A stretch of 62,963 bases of DNA, from assembly GCF_017813245.1 (NCBI RefSeq), contig NZ_JAGIQL010000018.1, positions 1 through 62,963 on the forward strand, read 5' to 3'. Position numbers and translations under genes: made by a program. The stretch's first letter is position 1. Each line of letters begins with the position of its first letter. A model generated the notes under the pieces. It made no database searches. It saw only the letters and a list, made by a program, of their open reading frames with translations, and was not told the origin of the DNA. Source of the stretch: Streptomyces montanisoli. GTDB taxonomy: Bacteria; Actinomycetota; Actinomycetes; Streptomycetales; Streptomycetaceae. Below are positions 41,845 to 51,575 of the stretch, piece after piece.

Positions 41845-44800
41845 TTACCGTGCGTTGAAGTACTTGGCCTCCGGGTGGTGGATGACGATCGCGTCGGTGG
41901 ACTGCTCCGGGTGCAGCTGGAACTCCTCGGAGAGGTGCACGCCGATCCGCTCAGGCTGGAGCAGCTCGGCGATCTTCGCGCGGTCCTCCAGGTCGGGGCA
42001 CGCCCCGTAGCCCAGCGAGAAGCGGGCGCCGCGGTACTTGAGGGCGAACATGTCCTCCACGTCCGGGGGATCCTCGCCGGCGAAGCCGAGTTCGGAGCGC
42101 ACGCGCGCGTGCCAGTACTCGGCGAGCGCCTCCGCGAGCTGGACGGACAGGCCGTGCAGCTCCAGGTAGTCGCGGTAGGAGTTGGCCTCGAACAGTTCGG
42201 CGGTGCGCTCGCCGATCTTCGACCCGATCGTGACGACCTGGAGGCCCACCACGTCCGTCTCGCCCGACTCCTCCGGGCGGAAGAAGTCCGCGAGGCACAG
42301 GTGGCGGCCGCGCCGCTGGCGCGGGAACGTGAAGCGGGTGCGCTCGGACCCGTCGTCGTTCAGCAGGATGAGGTCGTCTCCCTTGGAGACGCAGGGGAAG
42401 TAGCCGTGGACGACGGCGGCTTCCAGCAGGTTCTCCGTGTGCATGCGGTCGAGCCAGCCGCGCAGGTGCGGGCGGCCCTCGGTCTCGACGAGCTCCTCGT
42501 AGGAGGGGCCGCCGCCGGTGCGCGACTCCTTGAGCCCCCACTGGCCCTTGAACAGCGCGCCCTCGTCGAGCCAGGACGCGTACTCCTTGAGCTGGATCCC
42601 CTTGACGACGCGCGTGCCCCAGAACGGCGGGGTGGGCACCGGGTTGTCGACCGCGACGTCGGAGCGTGAGACCTTCTCCTCCGGCTGGTCGAGCACGGCC
42701 GTGGTCGCAGCGGACTTGACCCTGCGCTGCTTGAGTTCGGGCAGCACGGCGCCGGGCACGCCCCGCTTGACGGCGATGAGGGCGTCCATCAGCCGCAGGC
42801 CCTCGAAGGCGTCGCGCGCGTAGCGGACCTCGCCCTCGTAGATCTCGTGCAGGTCCTGCTCGACGTAGGCGCGCGTGAGGGCGGCGCCGCCGAGGATGAC
42901 CGGGAAGTCGGCGGCCAGCTGACGCTGGTTGAGCTCCTCCAGGTTCTCCTTCATGATCACCGTGGACTTGACGAGGAGCCCCGACATGCCGATGACGTCG
43001 GCCTTGTGCTCGGCCGCCGCCTCCAGGATCGCGGAGACCGGCTGCTTGATGCCGAGGTTGACGACGTCGTACCCGTTGTTGGACAGGATGATGTCCACGA
43101 GGTTCTTGCCGATGTCGTGGACGTCGCCGCGCACGGTCGCCAGCACGATCGTGCCCTTGCCTCCGCCGTCCTCGGACTTCTCCATGTGCGGTTCGAGGTG
43201 GGCGACGGCGGTCTTCATGACCTCGGCCGACTGGAGGACGAAAGGCAGCTGCATCTGGCCGGAGCCGAACAGCTCGCCGACGACCTTCATGCCGTTCAGC
43301 AGCGTCTCGTTGACGATGTCGAGGGCGGAGCGCTCCTGGAGCGCCTCGTCGAGGTCGGCTTCGAGGCCGTTCTTCTCGCCGTCGATGATGCGGTGTTCGA
43401 GGCGCTCGGAGAGCGGCAGGGCCAGCAGCTCCTCCGTCTTGCCCGCGCGCAGGGACTTGGCGGTGGCGCCCTCGAACAGGGCCATCAGCTTCTGCAGCGG
43501 GTCGTAGCCCTCGGCGCGCCGGTCGTGGATCAGGTCGAGCGCGGTCTTCACCTGCTCGTCGTCGAGCCGCGCGATGGGCAGGATCTTCGCGGCGTGCACG
43601 ATCGCGGAGTCGAGACCGGCCTTGACGCACTCGTCGAGGAAGACCGAGTTCAGCACGATGCGGGCGGCCGGGTTCAAGCCGAAGGAGATGTTGGAGAGGC
43701 CGAGCGTGGTCTGCACGTCGGGGTGGCGCCGCTTGAGCTCACGGATCGCCTCGATGGTGGCGAGGCCGTCGCGGCGCGACTCCTCCTGGCCGGTGCAGAT
43801 GGTGAAGGTGAGGCAGTCGATGAGGATGTCCGACTCGTTGATGCCCCAGTTGCCGGTCAGGTCGTCGATGAGCCGCTCGGCGATGGCCACCTTGTGCTCG
43901 GCGGTACGGGCCTGGCCCTCCTCGTCGATGGTGAGCGCGATGAGCGCGGCGCCGTGCTCCTTGGCGAGCGTGGTGACGCGCGCGAAGCGTGACTCGGGTC
44001 CCGCGCCGTCCTCGTAGTTGACGGAGTTGATGACGGCGCGCCCGCCGAGCTTCTCCAGGCCCGCGCGGAGCACGTCGATCTCGGTGGAGTCCAGCACGAT
44101 CGGCAGGGTCGAGGCCGTGGCGAAGCGGCCGGCGAGCTCGGCCATGTCGGCGGCGCCGTCGCGGCCCACGTAGTCGACGCAGAGGTCGAGCATGTGCGCG
44201 CCCTCGCGGATCTGGTCGCGCGCCACCTCGACGCAGTCGTCCCAGCGCGCGTCGAGCATGGCCTCGCGGAACTTCTTCGAGCCGTTGGCGTTGGTGCGCT
44301 CGCCGATGGCGAGGTACGAGGTGTCCTGCCTGAAGGGCACGGCCTGGTACAGGGACGCGGCGCCCGGCTCGGGGCGCGGCTCACGCTCGGTGCGCTCGCT
44401 GCCGCGCACCCGCTCGACGACCTGGCGCAGGTGCTCGGGGGTGGTGCCGCAGCAGCCGCCGACGAGGGAGAGGCCGTACTCGGCGACGAAGGTCTCCTGA
44501 GCGTCGGCCAGTTCGCCCGGCTGGAGCGGGTAGTGCGCGCCGTCCTTGCCGAGCACCGGCAGGCCCGCGTTCGGCATGCAGGACAGCGGGATGCGGGAGT
44601 GGCGTGCGAGGTAGCGCAGGTGCTCGCTCATCTCGGCGGGGCCCGTGGCGCAGTTGAGGCCGATCATGTCGATGCCGAGCGGTTCGAGCGCGGTGAGGGC
44701 CGCGCCGATCTCGGAGCCGAGCAGCATGGTGCCGGTCGTCTCGACGGTGACGGAGCAGATGACGGGCAGGTCGGCGCCGGTGGCCTCGATGGCGCGCCGG

Positions 44801-45360
44801 GCGCCGAGCACGGCCGCCTTGGTCTGGAGGAGGTCCTGCGTGGTCTCCACGAGCAGCGCGTCGGCGCCGCCGGCGATCATGCCTTCCGCGTTCTGCTGGT
44901 AGGCGTCGCGGATCGTCGTGTAGGCGACGTGGCCGAGGGTGGGCAGCTTGGTGCCCGGGCCCATGGAGCCGAGCACCCAGCGCTGCCGGCCGGTGGAGGC
45001 GGTGAACTCGTCGGCGACCTCGCGGGCGATGCGCACGCCTGCCTCCGACAGCTCGTACACGCGGTCGGCGATGTCGTACTCGCCCAGGGCGGCGAAGTTG
45101 GCGCCGAACGTGTTGGTCTCGACGCAGTCGACCCCGACGGCGAAGTACTCCTCGTGCACGGACCTGACGATGTCGGGGCGCGTGACGTTGAGGATCTCGT
45201 TGCACCCTTCGAGGTCCTGGAAGTCCGCGAGGGTGGGGTCCTGTGCCTGGAGCATGGTCCCCATGGCTCCGTCCCCCACCACCACCCGGGTGGCGAAGGC
45301 TTCGCGGAGCGCCGCGACGCGCGTCCTGCTGTCGGTGGAAGGGGTCGGCGACGAGGCCAT
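41845..45360 (-). CDS. metH: cobalamin-dependent methionine synthase MetH
   Basis: The 1171-residue enzyme transfers the methyl group of methyltetrahydrofolate to homocysteine. The four modules are in order: homocysteine/zinc domain (GDGAMGTMLQAQ, zinc cysteines in GLNCATG and GGCCGT), pterin-binding domain (AIGERTNANGSKKFRE), B12-binding domain with the His ligand in RGDVHDIGKNLV, and a C-terminal AdoMet reactivation domain (GYGACPDLEDRAKIAELLQP). Full length, so functional. The ATG at 45360 follows GGGAGTGAATCC. I looked for a cobalamin riboswitch in the 200-bp leader and did not see one. Confidence 0.97.
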   Translation of the reverse strand: MASSPTPSTDSRTRVAALREAFATRVVVGDGAMGTMLQAQDPTLADFQDLEGCNEILNVTRPDIVRSVHEEYFAVGVDCVETNTFGANFAALGEYDIADRVYELSEAGVRIAREVADEFTASTGRQRWVLGSMGPGTKLPTLGHVAYTTIRDAYQQNAEGMIAGGADALLVETTQDLLQTKAAVLGARRAIEATGADLPVICSVTVETTGTMLLGSEIGAALTALEPLGIDMIGLNCATGPAEMSEHLRYLARHSRIPLSCMPNAGLPVLGKDGAHYPLQPGELADAQETFVAEYGLSLVGGCCGTTPEHLRQVVERVRGSERTEREPRPEPGAASLYQAVPFRQDTSYLAIGERTNANGSKKFREAMLDARWDDCVEVARDQIREGAHMLDLCVDYVGRDGAADMAELAGRFATASTLPIVLDSTEIDVLRAGLEKLGGRAVINSVNYEDGAGPESRFARVTTLAKEHGAALIALTIDEEGQARTAEHKVAIAERLIDDLTGNWGINESDILIDCLTFTICTGQEESRRDGLATIEAIRELKRRHPDVQTTLGLSNISFGLNPAARIVLNSVFLDECVKAGLDSAIVHAAKILPIARLDDEQVKTALDLIHDRRAEGYDPLQKLMALFEGATAKSLRAGKTEELLALPLSERLEHRIIDGEKNGLEADLDEALQERSALDIVNETLLNGMKVVGELFGSGQMQLPFVLQSAEVMKTAVAHLEPHMEKSEDGGGKGTIVLATVRGDVHDIGKNLVDIILSNNGYDVVNLGIKQPVSAILEAAAEHKADVIGMSGLLVKSTVIMKENLEELNQRQLAADFPVILGGAALTRAYVEQDLHEIYEGEVRYARDAFEGLRLMDALIAVKRGVPGAVLPELKQRRVKSAATTAVLDQPEEKVSRSDVAVDNPVPTPPFWGTRVVKGIQLKEYASWLDEGALFKGQWGLKESRTGGGPSYEELVETEGRPHLRGWLDRMHTENLLEAAVVHGYFPCVSKGDDLILLNDDGSERTRFTFPRQRRGRHLCLADFFRPEESGETDVVGLQVVTIGSKIGERTAELFEANSYRDYLELHGLSVQLAEALAEYWHARVRSELGFAGEDPPDVEDMFALKYRGARFSLGYGACPDLEDRAKIAELLQPERIGVHLSEEFQLHPEQSTDAIVIHHPEAKYFNAR

Positions 45361-45523
45361 GGATTCACTCCCGTAGATGCGACGGCTGTCGGCTTTGCCC
45401 CGAGCGGTACGCGGGGCACCCGGCCAGCGTAGCCGGGGACACGCGATGGCGGGCGGGGCGTCCACGGCGTGGGCGCGGCGGCGGGTAAGGCCCAGGAGAC
45501 GAAGTCGGCATGGACCGATAGTG

Positions 45524-45538
45524 TTCAGCATTGTCGAA
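45524..45538. promoter_or_regulatory. GylR operator at its own promoter (candidate)
   Basis: TTCAGCATTGTCGAA shares 12 of 15 bases with GTCGACATTGTCGAA in front of glpF (46444-46458). It lies 20 bp upstream of the gylR start, consistent with autorepression, which is known for GylR in S. coelicolor. Confidence 0.6.
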
Positions 45539-45557
45539 TAAGGAACGGGGTCCGCAG

Positions 45558-46355
45558 ATGGCGAAGAACATCCAGTCGCTCGAGCGGGCCGCGGCGATGC
45601 TGCGGCTGCTCGCGGGCGGGGAGCGCAGGCTCGGCCTGTCCGACATCGCGTCCTCGCTGGGGCTGGCGAAGGGCACGGCGCACGGCATCCTGCGCACGTT
45701 GCAGGCGGAGGGGTTCGTCGAGCAGGACGCGCTGTCGGGCCGCTATCAGCTGGGCGCCGAGCTGCTGCGCCTCGGCAACAGCTATCTGGACGTGCACGAG
45801 CTGCGCGCGCGTGCCCTGGTGTGGACGGACGATCTGGCGCGATCCAGCGGTGAGAGCGTCCATCTGGGTGTACTGCACCAGGGTGGCGTACTGGTCGTGC
45901 ACCACGTCTTCCGGCCGGACGACAGCCGCCAGGTCCTGGAGGTGGGGGCCATGCAGCCGCTGTACTCCACGGCGCTCGGGAAGGTGCTCTGCGCCTTCGA
46001 CCCGGTGGCCCACAGCGACGCGCTGGAGGCGGAGCGGCGCCCGCTGACGCCGCACACCGTCACGCTGCCGGAACGCTTCGAGGCGGAGCTGTCGGCCGTA
46101 CGGGAGAAGGGCTGGGCCTCGGACGTCGAGGAGACCTGGCAGGGCGTGGCGGCCGTGGCCGCGCCCATCCGCGACCGGCACGGCATGGCCGTCGGCGCCA
46201 TCGCGGCGACCGGCGCGACGGAGCGGATCTGCGATCCGGAGGGCGCCGGCGACCGCGGGGACGGCGGCCCCGGCCGGATCCGCACGGACCTCGTGGCGGC
46301 GGTGCGCGACTGCGCCCGCGCGGTGTCGCGCGACATCGGCAACGGGCGGTTTTGA
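45558..46355 (+). CDS. gylR: GylR, IclR-family repressor of the glycerol operon
   Basis: The 265-residue regulator has the IclR winged helix (SLERAAAMLRLLAGGERRLG and GLAKGTAHGILRTLQAEGFV) and the effector domain (GESVHLGVLHQGGVLVVHHV, YSTALGKVLCAF). It closely matches S. coelicolor GylR, which represses glycerol uptake and catabolism genes in the absence of glycerol-3-phosphate. It stands directly upstream of glpF-glpK-glpD. The ATG at 45558 (MAKNIQSLERA) agrees with that protein; an upstream in-frame TTG is possible but overlaps the operator. Confidence 0.95.
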   Translation: MAKNIQSLERAAAMLRLLAGGERRLGLSDIASSLGLAKGTAHGILRTLQAEGFVEQDALSGRYQLGAELLRLGNSYLDVHELRARALVWTDDLARSSGESVHLGVLHQGGVLVVHHVFRPDDSRQVLEVGAMQPLYSTALGKVLCAFDPVAHSDALEAERRPLTPHTVTLPERFEAELSAVREKGWASDVEETWQGVAAVAAPIRDRHGMAVGAIAATGATERICDPEGAGDRGDGGPGRIRTDLVAAVRDCARAVSRDIGNGRF

Positions 46356-46385
46356 TCCGCATGGCGGATCATCGGAAGGGTGTGA

Positions 46386-46403
46386 GGTTCCGGCCACGGA
46401 ACC
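46386..46403. other. small hairpin before the glpF promoter
   Basis: GGTTCCG (46386-46392), loop GCCA, CGGAACC (46397-46403). It lies between gylR's stop and the glpF -35 and could end the gylR message; a second small one, GATCCGC-ATG-GCGGATC, is at 46354-46370. Confidence 0.45.
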
Positions 46404-46404
46404 C

Positions 46405-46433
46405 TTGACGACTATTGCTGACCGGACGAGACT
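46405..46433 (+). promoter_or_regulatory. glpFKD promoter (candidate)
   Basis: TTGACG (46405-46410) and GAGACT (46428-46433) are spaced by 17 bp and resemble a vegetative sigma-HrdB promoter. The predicted start point near 46440 falls next to the operator palindrome at 46446, a good layout for repression. Confidence 0.6.
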
Positions 46434-46445
46434 GCCGTATATCGG

Positions 46446-46458
46446 TCGACATTGTCGA
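46446..46458. promoter_or_regulatory. GylR operator of glpFKD (candidate)
   Basis: TCGACATTGTCGA is a perfect 13-bp palindrome around a central T. It sits just downstream of the predicted glpF transcription start, and its right half is repeated in front of gylR. Confidence 0.65.
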
Positions 46459-46577
46459 ACGCCGTCTCTACCGGAGCCCGGGACGGTACGGCAAGGCGAC
46501 CGGCAGCAAGTGCCCTGCATGAGGGCGCGGACCGCCGGAGATCCGGAGATCCGCCTTTCAGGACAAAGGAGTCTCGG

Positions 46578-47369
46578 GTGTCCAATCTCGACATATTCGT
46601 GGGCGAGACCAGCGGTACCGCCATGCTGATCCTGCTCGGCGGCGGTGTGGTCGCCGGTGTCGTGCTCAAGCGGTCGAAGGCGTTCGGCGCGGGCTGGGTG
46701 GCCATCAGCCTCGGCTGGGGCTTCGCCGTCATGGTCGGCGCCTACCTCTCCGCGCCGAAGTCCGCGGCGTCGCTGAATCCGGCGGTGACGCTGGGCCTCG
46801 CCATCCAGGGCGGGATCAAGTGGAGCGACGTGCCGCTCTACATAGGTTCCGAGATCCTGGGGGCGATGATCGGCGCCTTCCTGGTCTGGGTGGCCTACCT
46901 GGGGCAGTTCTCCGCGTTCCTCACCGATCCCCAGGTGCTCGCGCAGCAGCCGGCCGAGGAGGGGCTCGTCGACCAGAAGAGCGCGCCGAACGCGGGACCG
47001 GTGCTCGGCGTCTTCTCCACGGGCCCCGAGGTCCGCAACTACTGGCAGAACCTGCTGACCGAGATCATCGCCACGTTCGTGCTGGTCATCGCCATCCTCA
47101 CGCAGGGACTCAACCAGAACGGCGACGGTCTCGGCCCGATCGGCATCCTGATCACCTCCTTCGTCGTGGTGGCCATCGGACTCTCGCTCGGCGGGCCGAC
47201 CGGTTACGCCATCAACCCGGCCCGTGACCTGGGCCCCCGCATCGTCCACGCCCTCCTGCCGCTGCGGAACAAGGGCGGCTCGGACTGGAGCTACGCGTGG
47301 GTACCCGTACTCGGCCCCCTGGCGGGCGCGGCGCTCGCCGGCGGTTTCTACCAGCTCGCCTTCGCGTGA
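46578..47369 (+). CDS. glpF: glycerol uptake facilitator GlpF (MIP family)
   Basis: The 263-residue channel has two aquaporin NPA motifs, NPAVT at residues 67-71 and NPARD at 213-217; the Asp after the second is typical of glycerol channels. Six membrane helices are visible, with an unusual hydrophilic loop between helices 3 and 4 ([18 protein letters not shown]). The GTG at 46578 has AAAGGAG 7 bases upstream. First gene of the glycerol operon, 63 bp before glpK. Confidence 0.95.
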   Translation: MSNLDIFVGETSGTAMLILLGGGVVAGVVLKRSKAFGAGWVAISLGWGFAVMVGAYLSAPKSAASLNPAVTLGLAIQGGIKWSDVPLYIGSEILGAMIGAFLVWVAYLGQFSAFLTDPQVLAQQPAEEGLVDQKSAPNAGPVLGVFSTGPEVRNYWQNLLTEIIATFVLVIAILTQGLNQNGDGLGPIGILITSFVVVAIGLSLGGPTGYAINPARDLGPRIVHALLPLRNKGGSDWSYAWVPVLGPLAGAALAGGFYQLAFA

Positions 47370-47432
47370 GCCGCATCGTCCCCCACCCTCCGACCCCACT
47401 TCACCTTCTCCGACGAAGCAGGAGCTGACACC

Positions 47433-48977
47433 GTGAGTGACAACACAGGGACTTCCTCCCACGGCACGGGCCCGTTCATCGCGGCCATCGACCAGGGCAC
47501 GACGTCGAGTCGCTGCATCGTCTTCGACCGGGACGGCCGCATCGTGGCCGTCGACCAGAAGGAGCACGAGCAGATCTTCCCCAAGCCGGGCTGGGTGGAG
47601 CACAACGCGGCCGAGATCTGGACCAACGTCCAGGAGGTCGTGGCGGGCGCCATCGAGAAGGCCGGCATCACGCGGGACGACGTCAAGGCGATCGGCATCA
47701 CCAACCAGCGCGAGACAACGCTGCTGTGGGACAAGAACACCGGCGAGCCGGTGCACAACGCCATCGTCTGGCAGGACACCCGCACCGACGCGCTCACCCG
47801 CGAGCTGGGCCGCAACGTGGGCGCCGACCGCTGGCGCCGGGAGACCGGCCTGCCGCTGTCCACCTACTTCGCCGGGCCCAAGGCGCGCTGGCTGCTGGAC
47901 AACGTGGAGGGGCTGCGCGAGCGCGCCGAGCGCGGCGACATCCTGTTCGGCACGATGGACACCTGGACCATCTGGAACCTGACCGGCGGCACCAACGGCG
48001 GCGCGCACGTCACCGACGTCACCAACGCCTCCCGCACGATGCTCATGAACCTGCACACCATGGAGTGGGACGAGCGGATCTGCGAGTCCATGGGCGTGCC
48101 GTCCGTGATGCTCCCGGAGATCAGGTCGTCGGCCGAGGTGTACGGGAACGCGAAGGGCGGCGCCCTGGACGGCGTGCCCGTCGCGTCGGCGCTCGGCGAC
48201 CAGCAGGCGGCGCTGTTCGGGCAGTGCTGCTTCACCGAGGGCGACGCCAAGTCGACCTACGGCACCGGCACCTTCATGCTGATGAACACCGCGGGCAAGC
48301 CGGTCAACTCCTACAACGGCCTGCTCACCACGGTCGGCTACCGCATCGGTGACGAGCCGGTGGTGTACGCGCTGGAGGGCTCCATCGCCGTCACCGGCGC
48401 GCTGGTGCAGTGGATGCGCGACCAGATGGGCCTGATCAAGACGGCCCCGGAGATCGAGACGCTGGCCTCGTCGGTCGAGGACAACGGCGGCGCCTATTTC
48501 GTGCCCGCGTTCTCCGGACTGTTCGCGCCGCACTGGGCGCCGGACGCGCGCGGTGTGATCGCCGGGCTCACCGGCTACGTCACGAAGGCGCACATCGCCA
48601 GGGCCGTCCTGGAGGCCACCGCCTGGCAGACGCGCGAGATCAGCGACGCCATGACCAAGGACTCGGGTGTCGAGCTGACGACCCTGAAGGTCGACGGCGG
48701 CATGACGGCCAACAACCTGCTCATGCAGACCCTCGCCGACGTGCTGGACTCGCCCGTCGTGCGGCCGCTGGTGGCCGAGACCACCGCGCTCGGCGCGGCC
48801 TACGCCGCCGGTCTCGCGGTCGGCTTCTGGCCGGACACCGACGCGTTGCGCGCCAACTGGCGCAGGGCCGCGGAGTGGACGCCGCAGATGGAGTCCGGCA
48901 TCCGCGACCGCGAGTACAAGAACTGGCTCAAGGCCGTCGAGCGGACCAAGGGCTGGCTCGAGGACGACGGCAGCTGA
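47433..48977 (+). CDS. glpK: glycerol kinase GlpK
   Basis: The 514-residue FGGY-family kinase phosphorylates glycerol to glycerol-3-phosphate with ATP. It has [18 protein letters not shown] at the N-terminus, [25 protein letters not shown] ATP-site residues ([10 protein letters not shown]) and the C-terminal [16 protein letters not shown]. Length and motifs are normal. The GTG at 47433 follows CAGGAGCTGACACC. Second gene of the operon. Confidence 0.97.
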   Translation: MSDNTGTSSHGTGPFIAAIDQGTTSSRCIVFDRDGRIVAVDQKEHEQIFPKPGWVEHNAAEIWTNVQEVVAGAIEKAGITRDDVKAIGITNQRETTLLWDKNTGEPVHNAIVWQDTRTDALTRELGRNVGADRWRRETGLPLSTYFAGPKARWLLDNVEGLRERAERGDILFGTMDTWTIWNLTGGTNGGAHVTDVTNASRTMLMNLHTMEWDERICESMGVPSVMLPEIRSSAEVYGNAKGGALDGVPVASALGDQQAALFGQCCFTEGDAKSTYGTGTFMLMNTAGKPVNSYNGLLTTVGYRIGDEPVVYALEGSIAVTGALVQWMRDQMGLIKTAPEIETLASSVEDNGGAYFVPAFSGLFAPHWAPDARGVIAGLTGYVTKAHIARAVLEATAWQTREISDAMTKDSGVELTTLKVDGGMTANNLLMQTLADVLDSPVVRPLVAETTALGAAYAAGLAVGFWPDTDALRANWRRAAEWTPQMESGIRDREYKNWLKAVERTKGWLEDDGS

Positions 48978-49067
48978 CACGGCGGCCGCGACACCCGGCC
49001 GCCGGCACCCCGGCGGCCGACGGAGCAACGAAGCCACAGCCGGTAGGCGGCTGATGAGGAGTACGCC

Positions 49068-50681
49068 ATGAACACCACCCTGAGCAGCGCCCCGGCACTC
49101 GGGACGCACCTGGCCATCGGGTCCCTGCCGGCCCGGGCCGAGATCCGCGACCAGATGGACCGCGCGTCCTACGACCTGCTGGTGATCGGCGGCGGCATCC
49201 TGGGCATCTCCACGGCCTGGCACGCCTCGCAGTCGGGGCTCAGGGTGGCGCTGGTGGACAGCGGCGACTTCGCCGGGGCCACGTCCTCGGCGTCCTCCAA
49301 GCTGCTGCACGGCGGGCTGCGCTACCTGCAGACCGGCGCGGTGAAGCTGGTCGCGGAGAACCACTTCGAGCGCCGCGCCGTGGCGCAGCAGGTGGCGCCG
49401 CACCTGGCCAACCCGCTCACGTTCTACCTGCCCGTGTACCGCGGCGGCCCGCACGGCGCGGCCAAGCTGGGCGCCGGCGTCTTCGCCTACTCGGCGCTCT
49501 CCGCGTTCGGCGACGGCGTCGGCCACGTCATCAGCCCGGAGAAGGCCAGGCGTGCGGTGCCCGAGCTGCGCACGGAGGACCTGAAGGCCGTCGCCGTCTA
49601 CGGGGACGACCAGATGAACGACGCGCGGATGGCGCTCATGACCGTGCGCGCCGCCGTCGACTCCGGCGCGGCCGTGCTCAACCACGCGGAGGTCACCGGG
49701 CTCAGGTTCACCGGCGGCCGCGTGACCGGCGCCGACCTCAAGGACCGTACGGACGGTAGCGAGTTCGGCGTGAACGCGCGGCTGGTCCTCAACGCGACGG
49801 GCCCCTGGGTCGACCACCTCAGGAAGATGGAGGACGCGGGCTCGGCGCCGTCCATCCGGCTGTCCAAGGGCGCGCACCTCGTGATGCGGCGGTCCGCGCC
49901 GTGGAACGCGGCGCTCGCCACGCCGATCGACAAGTACCGCATCACGTTCGCCCTGCCGTGGGAGGACATGCTCCTGCTCGGCACCACGGACGAGGAGTAC
50001 GAGGGCGACCCGGCCGACGTGTCCGTCACCGAGAAGGACATCCGGCAGATCCTCGACGAGGCATCGCTGTCCGTGCGGGACCAGCAGCTCTCCCGGGACC
50101 TGATCGCGTACTCGTACGCGGGCCTGCGGGTGCTGCCCGGCGGCCCGGGCGGCACGTCCACCGCCAAGCGGGAGACGGTCGTGACCGAGGGCACCGGCGG
50201 CATGCTGTCGGTCGCGGGCGGCAAGTGGACGACGTTCCGGCACATCGGCCGCACCGTGCTGAAGAAGCTGGAGACGCTGCCTGGCCACCCGCTCGGGTCG
50301 GACATCCAGCCCGTCTCACAGCTGCCCAAGAAGATGCCGCTGCCCGGCATCGCCAACCCGCAGGCCGTGGCGCACCGGCTGCTCATCGACGAGGGCGTGG
50401 CCCAGGGCAGGCTCGCGCCCGACACGGCCAGGCACCTGGCGACCCACTACGGCACGCTCGCGTTCGACATCGCGCGCCTGGCGTACGAGAGCCCGGAGCT
50501 CGGCGAGCGCGTCCACCCGGACGCACCCGAGATCTGGGCCCAGGTGGTCTACGCGCGCGACCACGAGTGGGCGCAGACAGCCGATGACGTGCTGCGCCGC
50601 CGCACCACGCTGACCATCAGGGGCCTCGACACGGACGAGGTCAGGGCGAAGGTGGAGGAGACGCTCACCCGCCGGGGCTGA
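49068..50681 (+). CDS. glpD: aerobic glycerol-3-phosphate dehydrogenase GlpD
   Basis: The 537-residue flavoenzyme oxidises glycerol-3-phosphate to dihydroxyacetone phosphate and passes electrons to the quinone pool at the membrane. The FAD-binding motif is LLVIGGGILGISTAWHAS; GATSSASSKLLHGGLRYLQ and LLLGTTDEEYEGDP are characteristic, and the C-terminal DAO domain is complete. ATG 49068 with GAGGAG upstream. It ends the glycerol operon. Confidence 0.97.
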   Translation: MNTTLSSAPALGTHLAIGSLPARAEIRDQMDRASYDLLVIGGGILGISTAWHASQSGLRVALVDSGDFAGATSSASSKLLHGGLRYLQTGAVKLVAENHFERRAVAQQVAPHLANPLTFYLPVYRGGPHGAAKLGAGVFAYSALSAFGDGVGHVISPEKARRAVPELRTEDLKAVAVYGDDQMNDARMALMTVRAAVDSGAAVLNHAEVTGLRFTGGRVTGADLKDRTDGSEFGVNARLVLNATGPWVDHLRKMEDAGSAPSIRLSKGAHLVMRRSAPWNAALATPIDKYRITFALPWEDMLLLGTTDEEYEGDPADVSVTEKDIRQILDEASLSVRDQQLSRDLIAYSYAGLRVLPGGPGGTSTAKRETVVTEGTGGMLSVAGGKWTTFRHIGRTVLKKLETLPGHPLGSDIQPVSQLPKKMPLPGIANPQAVAHRLLIDEGVAQGRLAPDTARHLATHYGTLAFDIARLAYESPELGERVHPDAPEIWAQVVYARDHEWAQTADDVLRRRTTLTIRGLDTDEVRAKVEETLTRRG

Positions 50682-50733
50682 GGCACCGCGTATCCGCCCC
50701 TGACGGGAAGGCCCGGCGCATAATGGGGCGGAT

Positions 50734-50744
50734 ACATCGGATGT
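50734..50744. promoter_or_regulatory. FadR-type operator at its own promoter (candidate)
   Basis: ACATC-G-GATGT is a perfect inverted repeat 14 bp upstream of the fadR-like start, between a possible -10 (CATAAT, 50719-50724) and the ribosome site. The 12-base core ATACATCGGATG recurs in front of the fuconate dehydratase gene. Confidence 0.6.
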
Positions 50745-50757
50745 CTGGAGGTCGCGC

Positions 50758-51429
50758 GTGGCTGTCACCGACGAGGCGATAGAGAAGATCAAGGGAATGA
50801 TCGTCTCCGGTGCGCTGCGCCCGGGTGACCGCCTGCCCAAGGAGAGCGAACTGGCGGCCGGACTCGGCCTGTCGAGGAACTCCCTGCGGGAGGCGGTGCG
50901 CGCGCTCGCCCTGATGCGCATCCTCGACGTGCGGCAGGGCGACGGCACGTACGTCACGAGCCTCGACCCCCAACTGCTGCTCGAGGCGCTGAGCTTCGTG
51001 GTGGACTTCCACCGCGACGACACCGTCCTCGAATTCCTGGCGGTGCGCCGCATCCTGGAGCCGGCCGCGACGGCGATGGCGAGCGCGCGGATCACCGAGG
51101 AGGAGCTCGCGGTGCTCGACCGCGGGCTCGACGCGCTGGGCGCCGAGCCGTCCGTCGAGGAACTGGTCGCCTCCGACCTGGACTTCCACCGCGGCATCGT
51201 GCAGGCGTCCGGCAACTCCGTGCTCCACTCGCTCCTCGACGGCCTCTCGGGCCCGACGACCAGGGCGCGGATATGGCGCGGCCTGACCCAGCAGGACGCC
51301 GTCAGCCGCACCCTGCACGAGCACCGGGCGATCCTCGCCGCGCTGCGCGACCGGGACGCGGAGGCGGCCAGGTCATGGGCGACGGTGCACATCGCGAGCG
51401 TGGAGATGTGGCTGCGCTCGACGCTGTGA
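50758..51429 (+). CDS. FadR-family (GntR/FCD) transcriptional regulator
   Basis: The 223-residue regulator has the GntR winged helix (EKIKGMIVSGALRPGDRLPK and GLSRNSLREAVRALALMRI) and an FCD effector domain with its metal-binding His residues (DLDFHRGIVQASGN, EHRAILAALRDRD). Such proteins usually sense sugar acids or other carboxylates. The matching operator upstream of the L-fuconate dehydratase gene makes that the likely target. The GTG at 50758 has GGAGG 8 bases upstream. Confidence 0.93.
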   Translation: MAVTDEAIEKIKGMIVSGALRPGDRLPKESELAAGLGLSRNSLREAVRALALMRILDVRQGDGTYVTSLDPQLLLEALSFVVDFHRDDTVLEFLAVRRILEPAATAMASARITEEELAVLDRGLDALGAEPSVEELVASDLDFHRGIVQASGNSVLHSLLDGLSGPTTRARIWRGLTQQDAVSRTLHEHRAILAALRDRDAEAARSWATVHIASVEMWLRSTL

Positions 51430-51575
51430 CGGCACTCGACGCCGTGACGGCGCGGCTCGTCGTGGTCGGTGGGTCCTGCCTTCTGCGGGTCGGCGGGCTG
51501 CGAGATCGTCGCGTCGAGGCTCCCCCCACGGTGTCTCGGAGCATGGTCGTCCCGTCCTTGGTGGAGTGTGTCGGC

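Noticed and set aside
45361..45557. Possible cobalamin riboswitch in front of metH
   Set aside because: I looked for a B12-box-like sequence and long pairing in the leader and found neither; only a small GC-rich hairpin is present.
45525..50288. A 1587-codon open frame on the minus strand opposite gylR-glpF-glpK-glpD
   Set aside because: It is antisense to four well-supported genes; the product is low-complexity (Arg/Val/Gly/His-rich) with no domain. Long antisense frames are normal in DNA this GC-rich.
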